A stretch of DNA of 64,000 nt from Dryocosmus kuriphilus (Eukaryota > Arthropoda > Insecta > Hymenoptera > Cynipidae): the NCBI GenBank assembly GCA_038277395.1, contig CM076192.1, forward strand, positions 131,451,570 through 131,515,569. The letters are read 5' to 3'. Under the pieces are notes generated by a model that saw nothing but the letters and a program-made list of their open reading frames with translations, did not search any database and had not been told where the DNA came from. The position numbers and the translations under genes are program-made. Shown piece after piece: positions 43,601 through 55,138 of this stretch. Position 1 is the stretch's first letter, and each line of letters starts with the position of its first letter.

Positions 43601-44628
43601 GAGAGGGAAACTTGTGCAAGACTATACAGGCGTTACAATCATGTCAGTAGGTTACAAAGTTTACGCAGAGGTGATTAGGAAAAGGCTGGAAAGGCAGACC
43701 GAAGAAAGGGGAAGTATACCTCACAACCAAACAGTTTTCAGAAAAGGGATGGGGACACCAGAAAACATTTATGTGCTTAAATATTTAGTGATCAGGAACT
43801 TAGGTCAAAAGAAATGAAAACTGCTCGCACTTTTCCTAGATTTAAAAGCGGTGTTTAACTCGGTCACAAGGAGGTAGCTATGGAAGGCTTTAAATGTGAG
43901 AGGAATAGAAGTAAGTCTAGTGGAAAGGAGAGAAAAGAGATATTTATGGAAACTAGGATGAAGTTAAGAATAGGGAGAAGGAAAGGAGAGGAGTCTTGGA
44001 CGGGAAGGAGTCTAAGGCAGGGATGTCCACACTAACCCCATTACTATTCATCATTCTACTAGCAGATTTAGAGGAGAAGTTGGCAAGGAGTGTAAAAGGG
44101 TGAACGAAATTGGAAAGTGGCAAGCTATATTCGCTAGAATACGCCGACGATATAGTGTTAGCAGCAGGTGTTGAAAGAGGGATGAGTTTAATGATGAGAA
44201 TATTTGAAGAGTATGTAAGAGAAAAAGATTTAACGGTGAATGTGAATAAAACGAAGATGATGTGTTTTAGAAAGGGAAAGTGTAAAATAGAGTATGAATG
44301 GAAGATGAATGGCAAGGTGGTAGAATTGGTAGAAGAATTTTGTTACCTTGGGTACTGGTACGAAACAAGAGGAAGAAATGAGCTGCAAGTAAGAAAGAGA
44401 TTGGAGTGTGGAAGTAAGGTAATGGGCCAAGTGTGGGGCATAGGGAAGAGAAGATTTAAGGATGCTTGGAGAATGAGAGTATGGATATTTGATGTTCTAT
44501 CGTTGCCAGTGGTGAGTTATGGAATGGAAGTTTTGGGATGGAAGGAGTATAAGAGAGTGGAAAGCATACACGAAAGATTTTGGAGATGGGTCATGGGGGT
44601 GGGATGGAGCTGCCCAGTTTATATGTAG
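43600..44628 (+). pseudogene. LINE ORF2: reverse transcriptase
   Basis: Fragments in three frames form one RT. They are VTIMSVGYKVYAEVIRKRLE and NQTVFRKGMGTPENIYVLKY (43614-43817), LLALFLDLKAVFNSV after a stop, an SLRQGCPLSPLLF-like block near 44010-44060, then LYSLEYADDIVLAAG (YADD active site) in 44110-44628 with LTVNVNKTKMMCFRKGK. The end of that ORF, VWIFDVLSLPVVSYGMEVLG, is the thumb region. The YADD motif is intact, but stops and shifts prevent a full protein. Confidence 0.85.
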
Positions 44629-45249
44629 AGGGAAGAGTTAGGCCGGGAAAAAATGGTAGTAAGGCAGCTAAAAAGGGCTTGGGATCTTGAAGAAAAACTA
44701 AGGAGGGGAGAAGGAAGTAAGATCGCATAAGCGTGTGCAAGGAAGACAGAAGACAAAGAGAGAAGGGGGAAAATGTGTAGGTCGAAATGGGAAGAAGAAA
44801 GGTACGCAAGGAGGAGAGAATGGAGTATGAATAATAGAGATTGGCAAGGAATAGAGAATGATATTTTGGCGAGAAAAAGGGAGGAAAGGTGGGCAAAAAT
44901 CGTGAATTCAAGGTACAATAGTTGGTACAAGATGTTAAAGTAGGAAGGAGAGCCAAAATATTTGAAGAAGTTAAGGAAGGAGAGTACATGGAACAGAATG
45001 ATGAGATTTAGAATGGGAGAGAGAGTAAGGGAGTGCATGTACTGGATGAACGAGGAGAAGAATCGGTGCAGAATATGTGGGTATGAGCAAGAATCGTGGG
45101 TGCATGTGTTGGAAAGGTGTATAGGTGATGAAAAGGAAGGGAAAAGTGTGGAAGAGAGTGTGAAAGAGATTCTGAATGGGAATGGACAGGGGGAGGGATG
45201 GATGAAGAAGTTGGAAAAGTTAAGAGAAAGAAAAGGTCTCGTGATGTAA
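44629..45249 (+). pseudogene. LINE ORF2: C-terminal Cys-rich domain
   Basis: The final open part (44962-45249) contains CRICGYEQESWVHVLERC, a CxxC...HxxxxC zinc-knuckle-like motif found at the end of R1-type ORF2 proteins. The stop is at 45247-45249. The 44629-44960 stretch is charged and frame-broken. The minus-strand Ser/Leu ORFs over this area are antisense shadows. Confidence 0.75.
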
Positions 45250-45509
45250 GTAAAGATATAAAGTAGAGTCCAGAACGAAAATATCAATTATAGATTGGTA
45301 AAGGCAAGAGGGAACGAAAGTCTTGGTCTCAATCGCAAGCGTAGAAATATAAGAGTAGAGAATAAGTAAGATTGTACATACTAGCGATAAGATAACGATA
45401 AGGTATGATGTAAGGAACTGGATGTATAGATATTTGTAATGGTTTTGTGAAGACTCTAAAACCCGTAAAAGGGAGAGAGTATAAATAAACACTGATGAAG
45501 TAAAATCAA

Positions 45510-46208
45510 GGAATTTGCAATTACAGCACCTAAACAATCGATTTGACGAGTAACTTAATTGTTATAACCAAATTTCATAAACACTAAAGTTGGAATTTTA
45601 AAATAGGAAAAAAGTATTTTTATCTCAAAGTTCCTGAGATTTGTTATAAAAACTTCAGCCAGAAAAAAAACATTCTCAAAGTTAAGAATTGTTTATTAAT
45701 GTAAACATATATCATAAACATATACCCAAATTTGATATTTTCAATCGGAAGAAAAATATTTTATGTAACGCAAGCATGATTTATGCGTTTTTCATATCTG
45801 TATTCAGTCTCTAAAGCATATCTTTGTGGTATTCCTTATATAATTGAAGTCCAAGGTTATGAAGTAAAATTATTTTTTAGCATCTTCGCAATTCTGGCTT
45901 TCTGCATATCTGATTTATGATAACGAACCCAACCTGAAAATCAGTCAAAGAATTTCTAAAAGCGAATAGCGTCATCGAATAATCGTATAATATTGGAAAA
46001 TTATTCCAATAAGTGTTTTTTAATACTTTTAATTATATTTTATTAGATTCGGTACATACTTTTGACCTTTTCAGTTTAAATCAGATATAACTCAAACCAA
46101 AAAATTGTTTGCTAAGTTACCTATCAATTTTAGACATGAATGCGCCATATTAGTCGCATATGAAGAGAGTAGAATGAAGGTTTTTGACGTAGAAATTAAT
46201 TAAGTTTA
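45510..46208. other. AT-rich spacer without genes
   Basis: Nothing recognisable between the LINE and the SINE. Confidence 0.5.
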
Positions 46209-46968
46209 CTTAGTATATGAAGAGTCCCGGTGGCTCAGGTGGTAGCGCGTCAGGCTTCCGACCAGGAGGACTGAGTTCCATCCCCGTTCCCGTACAAATG
46301 GAAATTTTTCTACGTACTTTAGCCGGGGCTCTGGTGGTTCGGTACCCACCTTAAACTCTAGGTCCCCTCAGAAGATATTGGTGACTTCCCAGGGAAGAGG
46401 TTCCTTGTCGAGGGGAAAATTTCTTGATGGTCGCCAGCCGATTTTGTGAGACTCGGAAACTTAGTGATTTTCAACGTGAGACAGGCTCCTTTCAAGGAGA
46501 CTATCGCCCGATAGTCGCTGCTTGATTTCGAGAAAATAAACCCACACATACACTTACATGATACAGCAGGAGAGTGCAACGAACATAGACAGCATTTAGC
46601 TGGAAGATCTCATAAGGAATGCTCCTACAAACCCTACCACACTAGCTTTGCTAGCAGCATATAGTCTGGTTAGTGAGACTGCCAGATGGCATGTATCGGT
46701 GGCTCACATAATATACAAGGAGGCCCGCGTCCAGTACGGTGCCATAGGGTATGCCTGGCGCCCGAGAGATAATAAAACCAGAACGTTGGAAACAACGAAA
46801 AAAGGAGAGATCAAAATCTCTGTAAAAAAGTTGCCCGGTATCGGTGCACTGCCTTGAGATAAACACGGGTGTGGCACAATGGGCTTATAGCCTGAGCGCC
46901 AGGGGGTGTTCATAGGAAACTCCCGCCCGTCTCAAAACAACAACAACAACAAAAGCTTATTATATGAA
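46209..46968 (+). mobile_element. tRNA-derived SINE with target duplication and (CAA)n tail
   Basis: Starts agtcccggtggctcaggtgg tagcgcgtcagg, with a Pol III A box (TGGCTCAGGTGG) near 46231 and a B-box-like GAGTTCCATCCCC about 40 bp on, so a tRNA-like head. The tail is aacaacaacaacaac at about 46936-46951. Near-identical 13-bp flanks (cttagtatatgaa at 46209-46221 and cttattatatgaa at 46956-46968, one mismatch) look like the target duplication. The body of about 730 bp is long for a SINE. ORFs inside are incidental. Confidence 0.75.
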
Positions 46969-48469
46969 ACTTTATAGCATACGAAGGTATCTGAACAACA
47001 TATTTTACAAAAAATTTCATGAATTTGAAGAAAAATTTTGCAATTTTGAACTCATTTTTTAGCCGCTCTAATAATAGAAGCAAGACAAACGAAACCAACC
47101 TTTGGTCTTAAAAATTAGGCAATTAAAATCGCCTCAATTGTTTTATCACTTCACATTGTAAACATAAATATACATTCTGAAATTAATACTAATCGTTGAT
47201 AATGTGCCAATTTTCGTGGAAACAAGGGCGCCACATTCGCCGCTGTGCCGCATTCGCCGCTTCTCCCCTACATTGAACTGTTCAGAAATAAAAAGTCGAA
47301 AATCGGCTTCGAGGGATCACTGAAGAATTGATTCACCTTTAATTTTTAAAAATGATTTAAATCGGATAAAAATTGTGACCTGTAGACTGATTTGTCCTCA
47401 AAAATTCAATTTTGATTCACTGTGGGTTGGTTTAGATAACAGATCAATTTTGAAGGATGCTAGAAATTTCTGGGTGCTTCTGAAATTAGCTTAACGAGTA
47501 AACGTTTGAGGCAACATAATGATCTTAATCTTCCCGAACTACAAAGTTTGTTGCTCAAGTGTCTGGAGATTTCTCACAAGTGTTGGATGTTCTACCAACA
47601 TCAAAGCAAAGCATCTCATCCTACAGCAGTCGACAAAGTTCATCAAGGAACAACGCGATCTTGACGAAATAACTGGTTCAATAGGAGCGAATTGCACTCA
47701 TTATTTTAAATCAAGGGTTAGGGGCACAGAGAGAGCTTCTATGGGACAAACGCGTGTCGTGTGGTGTGTACGTGGTTTGATGGCAAAAAGTCATGATTTA
47801 CTCGATGTATTGATAGCGAGTGCCACCATCTGTTGATTTGTTTCGAAACAACTTTTCTGAAATTAGTCGTACTTAATATCTTCAAATTGGATCAATTTAT
47901 AACACATTTTGGTAAATTTATTTCTATCAAGAATTCTATTTTGTTTGAACAGTCCGTCTAGAATTTTTACTGGCGCGGGACAGATTGACTGTCCAGTAAC
48001 TATACCGAAATTTGACGCTTAGATCGAGTAGCAACTAGACAGTTTACATATGTAGAAGCTAGACAGTGGGCCTGGATATATCTAGTGAATCTACATTAAA
48101 TCTAGATTCGGTATTAATGTCTATTTTTAATCATGTAACTAATTAAAGCCTATAAATAAATAGAGGAATTGTTACTTTTTATTTGTTTAATCGTTCATTA
48201 ATTTTATTTCTTCATTGTACACTTTCTCCAGACTTATAGTATGTCCACCTAGATTTGTTGAATCTTTTAAGTGTGGTTTCTTGTTTTGTCTTAGAGCCCG
48301 ATAACCGCCCCAGTCGATGGAGTTCGTTATTACTAGTCCTAGCGAATTTAAAAACTCCTTTTTTGTTAATTGTTTACCCTCCAGCTTGTATCTTTTTGTA
48401 ATAAGATCCGAAATTCAAGACACATATTTTAAAATTTGAACCATACCGGTAGTTTTGGAATAGAAGCTA
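46969..48469. other. Mostly unassigned; one 105-codon ORF of unknown meaning
   Basis: An ORF at 47519-47836 on the plus strand starts MILIFPNYKVCCSSVWRF and is of unknown family. It has no coding neighbours and could be chance or an old element. GC content is moderate around 47220-47290 and 47700-47830. No other feature is seen. Confidence 0.35.
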
Positions 48470-50460
48470 AGTAAAATATAGTATAATAAATATCATACCA
48501 AGCATACACTTATAGAATTCCGTGCCTTTAAAGGTGAATGTCCCGTTTTCAGTTTTTTTTAACAGCGCTAAAAAGAATCATAAGATCTCTCGCAAAATAA
48601 CATTTGAGAATTTTATTTTGAGTTCGAAGTAGTATGCCACTTCTGTCCATTAAATCGTTAAAAGTTTGTTTCTGCAAAATAAGAATGATCATGATTATGT
48701 CCAAAAATAAATTGTATTTTTTTATCAATTGTACGTACTTATATGAAGGCATTTGGTGAAATAATATTACGCAAAATTTGAACTTACAAGGTCATATCTA
48801 AAGTCAAAATCAGATTTCAGTCGAGTGTCAAATTCTTGGAAAGCCTCTAGGTTCGGCACTGGCAAAGACAATTTTGGTTTTTCGCCAAAAGTGCGAGGTA
48901 GATCTAGATTCACACCGTTAGCAACTAACATAGCTTCAATGGCCTGCAGCTTCCTTTTCATTTCCTGATTCTCTAAATGAAGGATGTGTAGACCTTTCAT
49001 CACCTTCACAAACAGGGGTCCGTTGTTTTCTATAAGTACAATAATAACGTATTGCTATATTGCCTTTTAATTAAATTAAAAAGCAGCGTATTAGGAAATT
49101 AAAAGATCGATGGATATTGTATATATTACCATTTTAATACCTTTTCTTTCAGCAGCAATCACTCCTCCAAATATTAAAAGAAACTCGTCGCTTTTCTCAA
49201 AGATAGGTGCTAAAATGTTTACAAAAAAAACACTATAATATTCTTTATAAACTTCAAGTAACTAATATTCTGAAAGCTCAAATGAACGAAATTTTTTCTT
49301 TTAGTAAAATCTGTTTTGAAATATTGTTCTAATCACAAACGAAAGGGAAAAATGTTGAAACATATTTTTGAGTATTCACTGAGAACTTTACCGCTCTTCT
49401 TAGGAACAGCTTTTTTTGTCAAAACATCGCTAGAGTCTGAGCTTGGTTTCTTAAACGCAGATGAATAAACTTGTGAAGTCTTTTTGCTTAAATACTTTTT
49501 CAAATCTGAAAATTCAAATAAAATGCATAGTAAATTCAATCCAAAAGAGAGTGTATTTTTAGTGTCTGTAGAAAATTGATTTACTTTCTTTATTACTGAT
49601 ACCTTTTTGAGAAGGCCTTAATTTCTTTGGAGAAGGTCCTGTTTCGACAGCTTCACGAACCTCTCTTCTTCCTGGAGAAACCTGTGCATTAGAAATTAAA
49701 ATTGAGTTACGTTATTAGACATGAAAAGGGGTAAAGGAAATATTCTATTAAACATACTATAAGAATTTTTCTCAAGTGGTGTATTTTTGAAAACGGACAT
49801 CCTTTTTCGCTTTCTGATTTCTTCCCTCTCAATGGAAGAAAATGAGTCGTCGGTACTCGCAGTTTCTTCGGAGTCAAAAAAAAGGAGAAGATAAATTAAA
49901 TAAATAAAATCGCAGCCTTAATAATTTTCTGAAACTGGCTCTTACCACTTTTTATATTCCTCTTTTTCGGACGTTTCGAAAAAGGCTTTAATTTTTTTCT
50001 TTCCTTTTCGTTAGAAGATGGTCCGTAATCATTTATCGATTCTTCAGATGTTGGAAGACATTATTTAAAATTATTATACTTATAGTGTTTGGATTTCACA
50101 AAGTTATTTAATTGACCTATAAATTCTTTAGAGTAAAAACATTAAATATAAATTATTAGTATTATTAAATAGAATTTTCAAAATTAATAACAAACGTAAT
50201 TTTTCACTATTTATTATTTGATATACCTAAATAGAAATATTTACATGAATTCTGTGTGCTTCCTGTATTAACATAAGAAAATGGAGCGCTAACTTTTGAA
50301 ACCTCGTCTTCATCTTGGTGACTGACTTTTAATTTGGTATCATGAAACCTTTTCTTAGCAACTTCAGCTTGCTCAGCTGCATTGATGTCAGTCTCAGTTG
50401 TATAAACATATTCTTTAAATTTTAATTTATTCAATCGAGTTTTTGCACCATCCCATGTTT
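48470..50460 (-). CDS. DUF4806-type gene, several exons with canonical splice sites, one probable frameshift
   Basis: Exon-like open blocks with splice signals read on the minus strand. They are about 50460-50245 (TWDGAKTRLNKLKFKEYVYT), 50058-49950 (EKERKKLKPFSKRPKKR), 49880-49800 (DSEETASTDDSFSSIERE), about 49683-49602 (VSPGRREVREAVETG), about 49509-49390 (LKKYLSKKTSQVYSS), 49200-49135, 49029-48788 and 48671-48470. The 49029-48788 exon has a coiled-coil (LHLENQEMKRKLQAIEAML) and LSLPVPNLEAFQEFDTRLKS, the hallmark of DUF4806; its donor is CTT|gtaag. The last exon reads NDLMDRSGILLRTQNKILKC and, after an A-run at about 48550 with a one-base shift, TENGTFTFKGTEFYK. Function is unknown. Such genes are multicopy in insects and often travel with transposons. 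The start exon is not identified. Confidence 0.65.
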
Positions 50461-50629
50461 CTGTAGAAAAAATTTGTTTAATAACTTATTGCTGATAAAA
50501 GGTTGTACGAAAAGTAAGAATCAAATGAAATAAAAAAATAAAATTACATACTAGCACGGCCCTTGAAAGCTGATCAATAATTTGGAGCATATCCCACAGT
50601 TTTTAATGGCTTGTTTAATTATAGAAGGG
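50461..50629. other. Intron or flank between the DUF4806 gene and the transposon
   Basis: Short AT-rich gap. The upstream part of the DUF4806 gene would lie in this direction but no further exon is visible before the transposon. Confidence 0.4.
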
Positions 50630-50639
50630 TACTTTTGCT

Positions 50640-51180
50640 ATAAGGAGGAGGCGGATTTTTTGTTTTCATATGGTGTCCAAACATAGATAGTATATGTATA
50701 TGAAAACAAAGATTTTGGCGCCAAAACGAGCTCTTAATATCAATATTAAGGTTTGCCTCAATCCATTTTTCCATTTTCCATTTAAATAACACAGAAAAAA
50801 ATATTTTTTTTTTTTTTTTTAATTTTCATGACTTTGAAACGGTTCATCGTAGCAACGATAAGGAAATTTCACGCTCTACAAAAGCAGGCTAAAGCATAAT
50901 GTTCCTTAGATCAACCGTTTCAAAGATATCACAGTTCAAAAACGACACTAATTAGAAATTTTGAATATTTTCCAAAAGAAACAGCAAAAAAAAAAATTTT
51001 TTTATATTGTTGTCATGTTTTCTATAAAATCACGTGAATTCTGTTAAACTCAAGCGATAAACTTTTTATTTTTTGTTAGTACCTCAGTTTATAACTCATA
51101 ATAAGCGATGATTTGTTAATAAAAATGTTTGAAATTATTGAATGAATGATTCGTCGGTTTCTTGTATGAAAAATTTTTAA
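50640..51180 (+). repeat. Left inverted terminal repeat of the 4.3-kb transposon
   Basis: About 540 bp, matching the right repeat in inverse orientation with moderate divergence and small indels; includes a perfect palindrome TTGGCGCCAA core. Confidence 0.85.
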
Positions 51181-51309
51181 TATTTTTCACTGATTATTAA
51201 TAACTTTGACTAAATTATTCATTTTTTATAACAAATATAAAATAAGTAACAACTGACTAAAGAATTTTTTTCAAACTTAAAAATATTACATCAGTATAAA
51301 GTTGTTTTT

Positions 51310-51355
51310 ATTGCAAGTAGTATATTTGTTTCTATGTTCAGTTACTACTTGCAAT
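51310..51355. repeat. Small perfect hairpin inside the transposon
   Basis: ttgcaagtagta and tactacttgcaa form a 12-bp stem with a loop of about 20 bases. Confidence 0.7.
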
Positions 51356-51519
51356 AAATTATATTGAAGCTGTTCTTCATCTTTCGAAAAGCATTGGTTA
51401 TACTGCTCTATCAGTGCCACGCCGCGTTCTGCTACATCATTTACAACTTGCAGTTTTTAAAATACTCCAAATTTTCTCTGAAATTTTCATTCTGAGGCCA
51501 GAAAGTAACATCATCATCA

Positions 51520-53971
51520 ATGAAACTACGATAAATCAAACGTTTTGAATATATTTATCAACCTTTCAGATACAAATTCACTAAGATCTTTATTTAATAA
51601 TGATTCTAAATTTTGTTGATCTATTATAAAGCGATTTGTTTTAGTTTCATTATTTTTACAGCTTTTGAGAGCATAAGCTATTTTTTTTTGTTTCAACTGA
51701 AACATTTTCATCAAAGAGATATAAAACGGACAACTCTTTGGTTAAGTACCACAAGTGATCGGCTAATTCTTCTGAGCATGTCCGTGAAACAGTAATATTG
51801 AATTTTTTACATAAAATTAATTCTCTGATTAAAGTCAAATCATTATTAGGCGCTGTTACAGCAGAGGGCGCAGTAAACCAAGCTTTTAAATAGAATATTA
51901 CGGTAAATAAATAAATTTCTCTTAACCCAACTATTTCCGTTTTAGTAAGACGAAATTCATTTCTAAATCAAAAATTTTTTAGACTATATAGCTTTAGCCA
52001 TCCACCTCGCATGATGGACGGCTCCAGGGCGCTTAAATGCAATGTTTTCGGTAGTAGCACCTAAAAATATCAGTGATAATTCTAGAAGTTCACGGTAATC
52101 GCCTCGACAATGATCGATCTATATAAAAAGTACAAAATTAAATTGAATATATTGCAAGCTCGATATTATTAAGATTGATTATTATTAACTAATGTGAAGT
52201 AAAAGTTTTAAAATATTTTATGAATGTAATTGTTATGTGAAACTGATTTTCAATATTTTTAATTACGACGGCAAGTTAATCAATATAAAATCGATTATTT
52301 TACTGAATTTTCTAGATTTTTTTATTTTTACTGCAACATCAGTTGACAATACTTCATTTCAGAGCGCTTAATAGATTTTACCTTTAATTGATTATTAACA
52401 AATGTTAAAATCTCATCTTTGATTGGTGTTATAACATCCAAAATATCTTTCTCAAAAATACCAGTCACATATTTTGATTCATTAATTTCATCCCACTTCT
52501 TTTTGAATCTCTGATAAAGTGGAACATTTGGGTCAGATGAATTAGACAAGTATGCTTCAAAAACACTTCTAAGAAGAATTTCAAAAATATTGTGTCGACG
52601 TGACGAGTATAACAGCTTCCGATTCAAGGCCTTTTCTACTAATACACAAGCACCGTTTCTTATTCCTATAGGAAAATTGATTTTTGAGTAGTAATAAATT
52701 GATTACAAAGAATTAATAATAGAAAATCGATTTTTTAGGATAGTACTGGAAAATCATTTCGGCTTATTGAAAAATAACTTACAACTTAGAAATTAATACC
52801 TAGTACTGAAAAATCTAATTTGAGTTAGCATTAAAACATTACAATAATTAACCGCTATGTATTTTAATCATTAATAAGTTATACACCTGTATTTGACGCT
52901 GTGGTATCAGAGCACAATGCTTTGATATTATCAGTATTAATATTCCATCGCTTTAATTTTGTGATAGTAGCTAAAGCTTAATTTTTTCCAGTCCCAGACT
53001 CTATTTTAGGAACTCCTAATAATTGAATTTTACTTGAAGATGATAAAATGATAGGAAGCCGGTCAACTTGTTCTGTACCAGTAATATCTGACAATAGTTT
53101 TCCGTCGAAGTGTAGTACATAATTATCAGTTTTCAAGTTATTCTTTAGGTCCAACGCCATTTCTTTCCGGAATTTTTCCCGTGCTCGGTGAATAGTCAAA
53201 TGACTGAAGTTAATATTTGCACAATCAACTTTTAGGCTACATAAAAGAGCAGCGATAATGTAAGTCGCCATTCTACTACTCACGTTAGCTCTATCTCAAG
53301 CTGCAGCAAGCTCTGGTGTCATTATATCAACTATGGAAATTTGTAGTTGTTGTTGCTGTTGTGGGATTTCATCTTCAAAATCAGAGATTGAACGAGAAGT
53401 ATGACTTTTCAAAGATTTCTGTGATAGTTCAGATATTTGACTTGATATAATATGATTATCAACACTATTATTAACATTATTATCATTATTATTATCAGTA
53501 TTATTGTGTTTATTATTATCGTTGTTGATGTCCACGTCCATGTTTTCGACATCTTCAGAAATGGGTTGAGAATTATAAGAAATAAAACCACGTCGACTGG
53601 AAGATTTTTGTCCCAATAAAATAATCATTTTTCTTTATCCAGCATGTTTAAAACATTTGCATGAGCGACATCGAATAATTTATTTTTGACGTATTTCTCT
53701 TACGATTTTTTTGTAAATTCCTCCATCGATTGTGATTTGAGATTAGTTTTATAGTAGCAGATAGTTTTTCCCTTGTTGGTATTTATGCTACACACCAAAT
53801 TTCAAACAATTTGTCGACAGTAATTGATATGCTTTCTTTAACTATAAAAGTTTTTGTGTCAAGATAGTAAAATAAGAGCGACATAACCTCTTTTAGAGAA
53901 GGTAATTTTTTCCCCATGAAGTCACTTAAAAAATCACCAATCAAGCACCCTTTTTTCGACATTATAATCAC
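51520..53971 (-). pseudogene. Transposase of the 4.3-kb transposon, multi-exon and inactivated
   Basis: In coding order the fragments are SKKGCLIGDFLSDFMGKKLP (53971-53783) and IILLGQKSSSRRGFIS with an Asn/Asp-rich linker to MTPELAAA (53628-53296). Next come MATYIIAALLCSLKVDCANI with VLHFDGKLLSDITGTEQVDR (53283-52978) and CSDTTASNTG before a GT donor near 52890. An AG acceptor near 52663 leads to IRNGACVLVEKALNRKLLYS with RRHNIFEILL (to 52328). The tail is PGAVHHARWMAKA (near 52030), then EELADHLWYLTKELSVLYLF in two frames (51838-51526). Candidate acidic catalytic residues are the Asp of HFDGK and of DTTAS. Stops at 53293-53295 and 52978-52980 and a frameshift near 51690 break the gene. The superfamily name is not certain to me. 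Confidence 0.8.
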
Positions 53972-54419
53972 AAAATTTAGAACTAATATATTTTTACTGA
54001 TAAACTTAATGAGATAACGAGTTAAAAAGCAATCGGTAACGAAGAAAAAATACCTTCATTAGAGGCATACATTGCTGGTTTGGAGCAAAGTAATAGAGTG
54101 AAGTTATCACAGAACGGCCAAGCTTACCGACGTACAGCTTATTAACTACCTACTGAAGTCAACCGAATGTACTACTTATATAAACGGAACTTCACTTGAA
54201 AATTTTTTTACATATTTTATAGTTAATTTGAATCGATTTAACGTGTTAACATTATTTTTGTGTTATTATAAAGTTGAAGTAAAATACTTTTATTAACATA
54301 TGGTTAATTATTGCTGTTTGTTAAAAAATAAATATCTGTTTTATGCAAACTGATTGCAAAAAAGAAACTTTACGTTCCCTTTTTAATGAAATTTTTTAAT
54401 GTTTAGTAAAAAAATATTT

Positions 54420-54965
54420 GAAATTTCTTATATAAGAAACCAAAGAATCATTTATTTAATAATTTCAACCACTTTTATTAAAAAATCATCGCTTATCATA
54501 AGTTATGTACAGAGTTCGCTAACAAAAAAAATCTTATAGCTTCAGTTTAACAGAATTTACGTGATTTTACAGAAAACATGATAAAAATATAAAAAATAAT
54601 TTTTTTTGCAGTTTTATTGGAAAATATTCAAAAATTTTAATTAGTGTTGTCTTTGAACTGTGATATCTTTGAAACGGTTGATCTGAGGAACATTTTGCTT
54701 CAGACTGTTTTTGTAGAACGTGAAATTCCCTTTAAATTGCTTTTTTAAATTGTTGCTACGATGAACCGTTTGAAAGTTATGAAAATTCAAGCAAAAATAT
54801 TTTTTTCTGTGTTATTTAAATGGGAAAATGGAAAAATGGATTTAAGCAAACCTTAATATTGATATAAAGAGCTCGTTTTGGCGCCAAAAATTTTGTTTTT
54901 ATATATACTATCAATATTTGGACACCATAAGAAAAACAAAAAAGTCACCTTTTTTTGAAACACCG
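54420..54965 (-). repeat. Right inverted terminal repeat of the 4.3-kb transposon
   Basis: Inverse counterpart of 50640-51180. Its outer end runs into tttttttgaaacaccgtaat followed by a TA run. Confidence 0.85.
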
Positions 54966-55138
54966 TAATATATATATATATAACTAACTAATTTTTTTAT
55001 ACATTTTATGTATATTTTTAAAATGTTAACGTAAGTAATTTTTATTAATAATTCAATAAATTGAATACATCTACAAAAATAAATCCAAGATCAAATAACA
55101 AATAAATTTCCGTTTGAGTAATAAAAACGACGTTTACC

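Larger units (their letters stand above)
40678..45509 (+). mobile_element. Non-LTR retrotransposon (LINE), 5'-inverted by twin priming, with 12-bp target duplication
   Basis: Flanked by aagtaaaatcaa at 40678-40689 and again at 45498-45509. The 3' two thirds (about 42490-45497) are on the plus strand (endonuclease end, reverse transcriptase, Cys-rich C-terminus). The 5' third (40690 to about 42490) is inverted: ORF1 and the endonuclease start read on the minus strand. The endonuclease coordinate at the inner end of each part leaves a gap in the middle of the domain. This is what twin-primed reverse transcription with a small deletion gives. The tail ends aataaacactgatg without a long poly-A. 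The RT type resembles R1/L1-like insect LINEs. Confidence 0.88.
50630..54968 (-). mobile_element. DNA transposon with long inverted terminal repeats (about 550 bp) and a broken transposase
   Basis: The sequence at about 50640-51180 (catatggtgtccaaac, ttggcgccaaaacgagctct, aaaacgacactaattagaaa, aaaatcacgtgaattctgtt) recurs inverted at about 54420-54965 (agagctcgttttggcgccaa, tttggacaccataag). The enclosed minus-strand gene encodes a transposase of a family widespread in arthropods and hydrozoans. Exact ends are uncertain by about 20 bp and I did not find a clear target duplication. Confidence 0.85.

Noticed and set aside
42623..45287. Minus-strand ORFs rich in Ser, Leu and Phe
   Set aside because: Antisense of the LINE ORF2, whose coding strand is very purine-rich.
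46222..46300. Functional tRNA gene
   Set aside because: A and B boxes are recognisable, but the anticodon stem has a mismatch, the B box is altered, and it is the head of a SINE with a CAA tail and flanking duplications.
47519..47836. 105-codon plus-strand ORF as a host gene
   Set aside because: No recognisable domain, splice partner or neighbour; kept only as an unassigned ORF.
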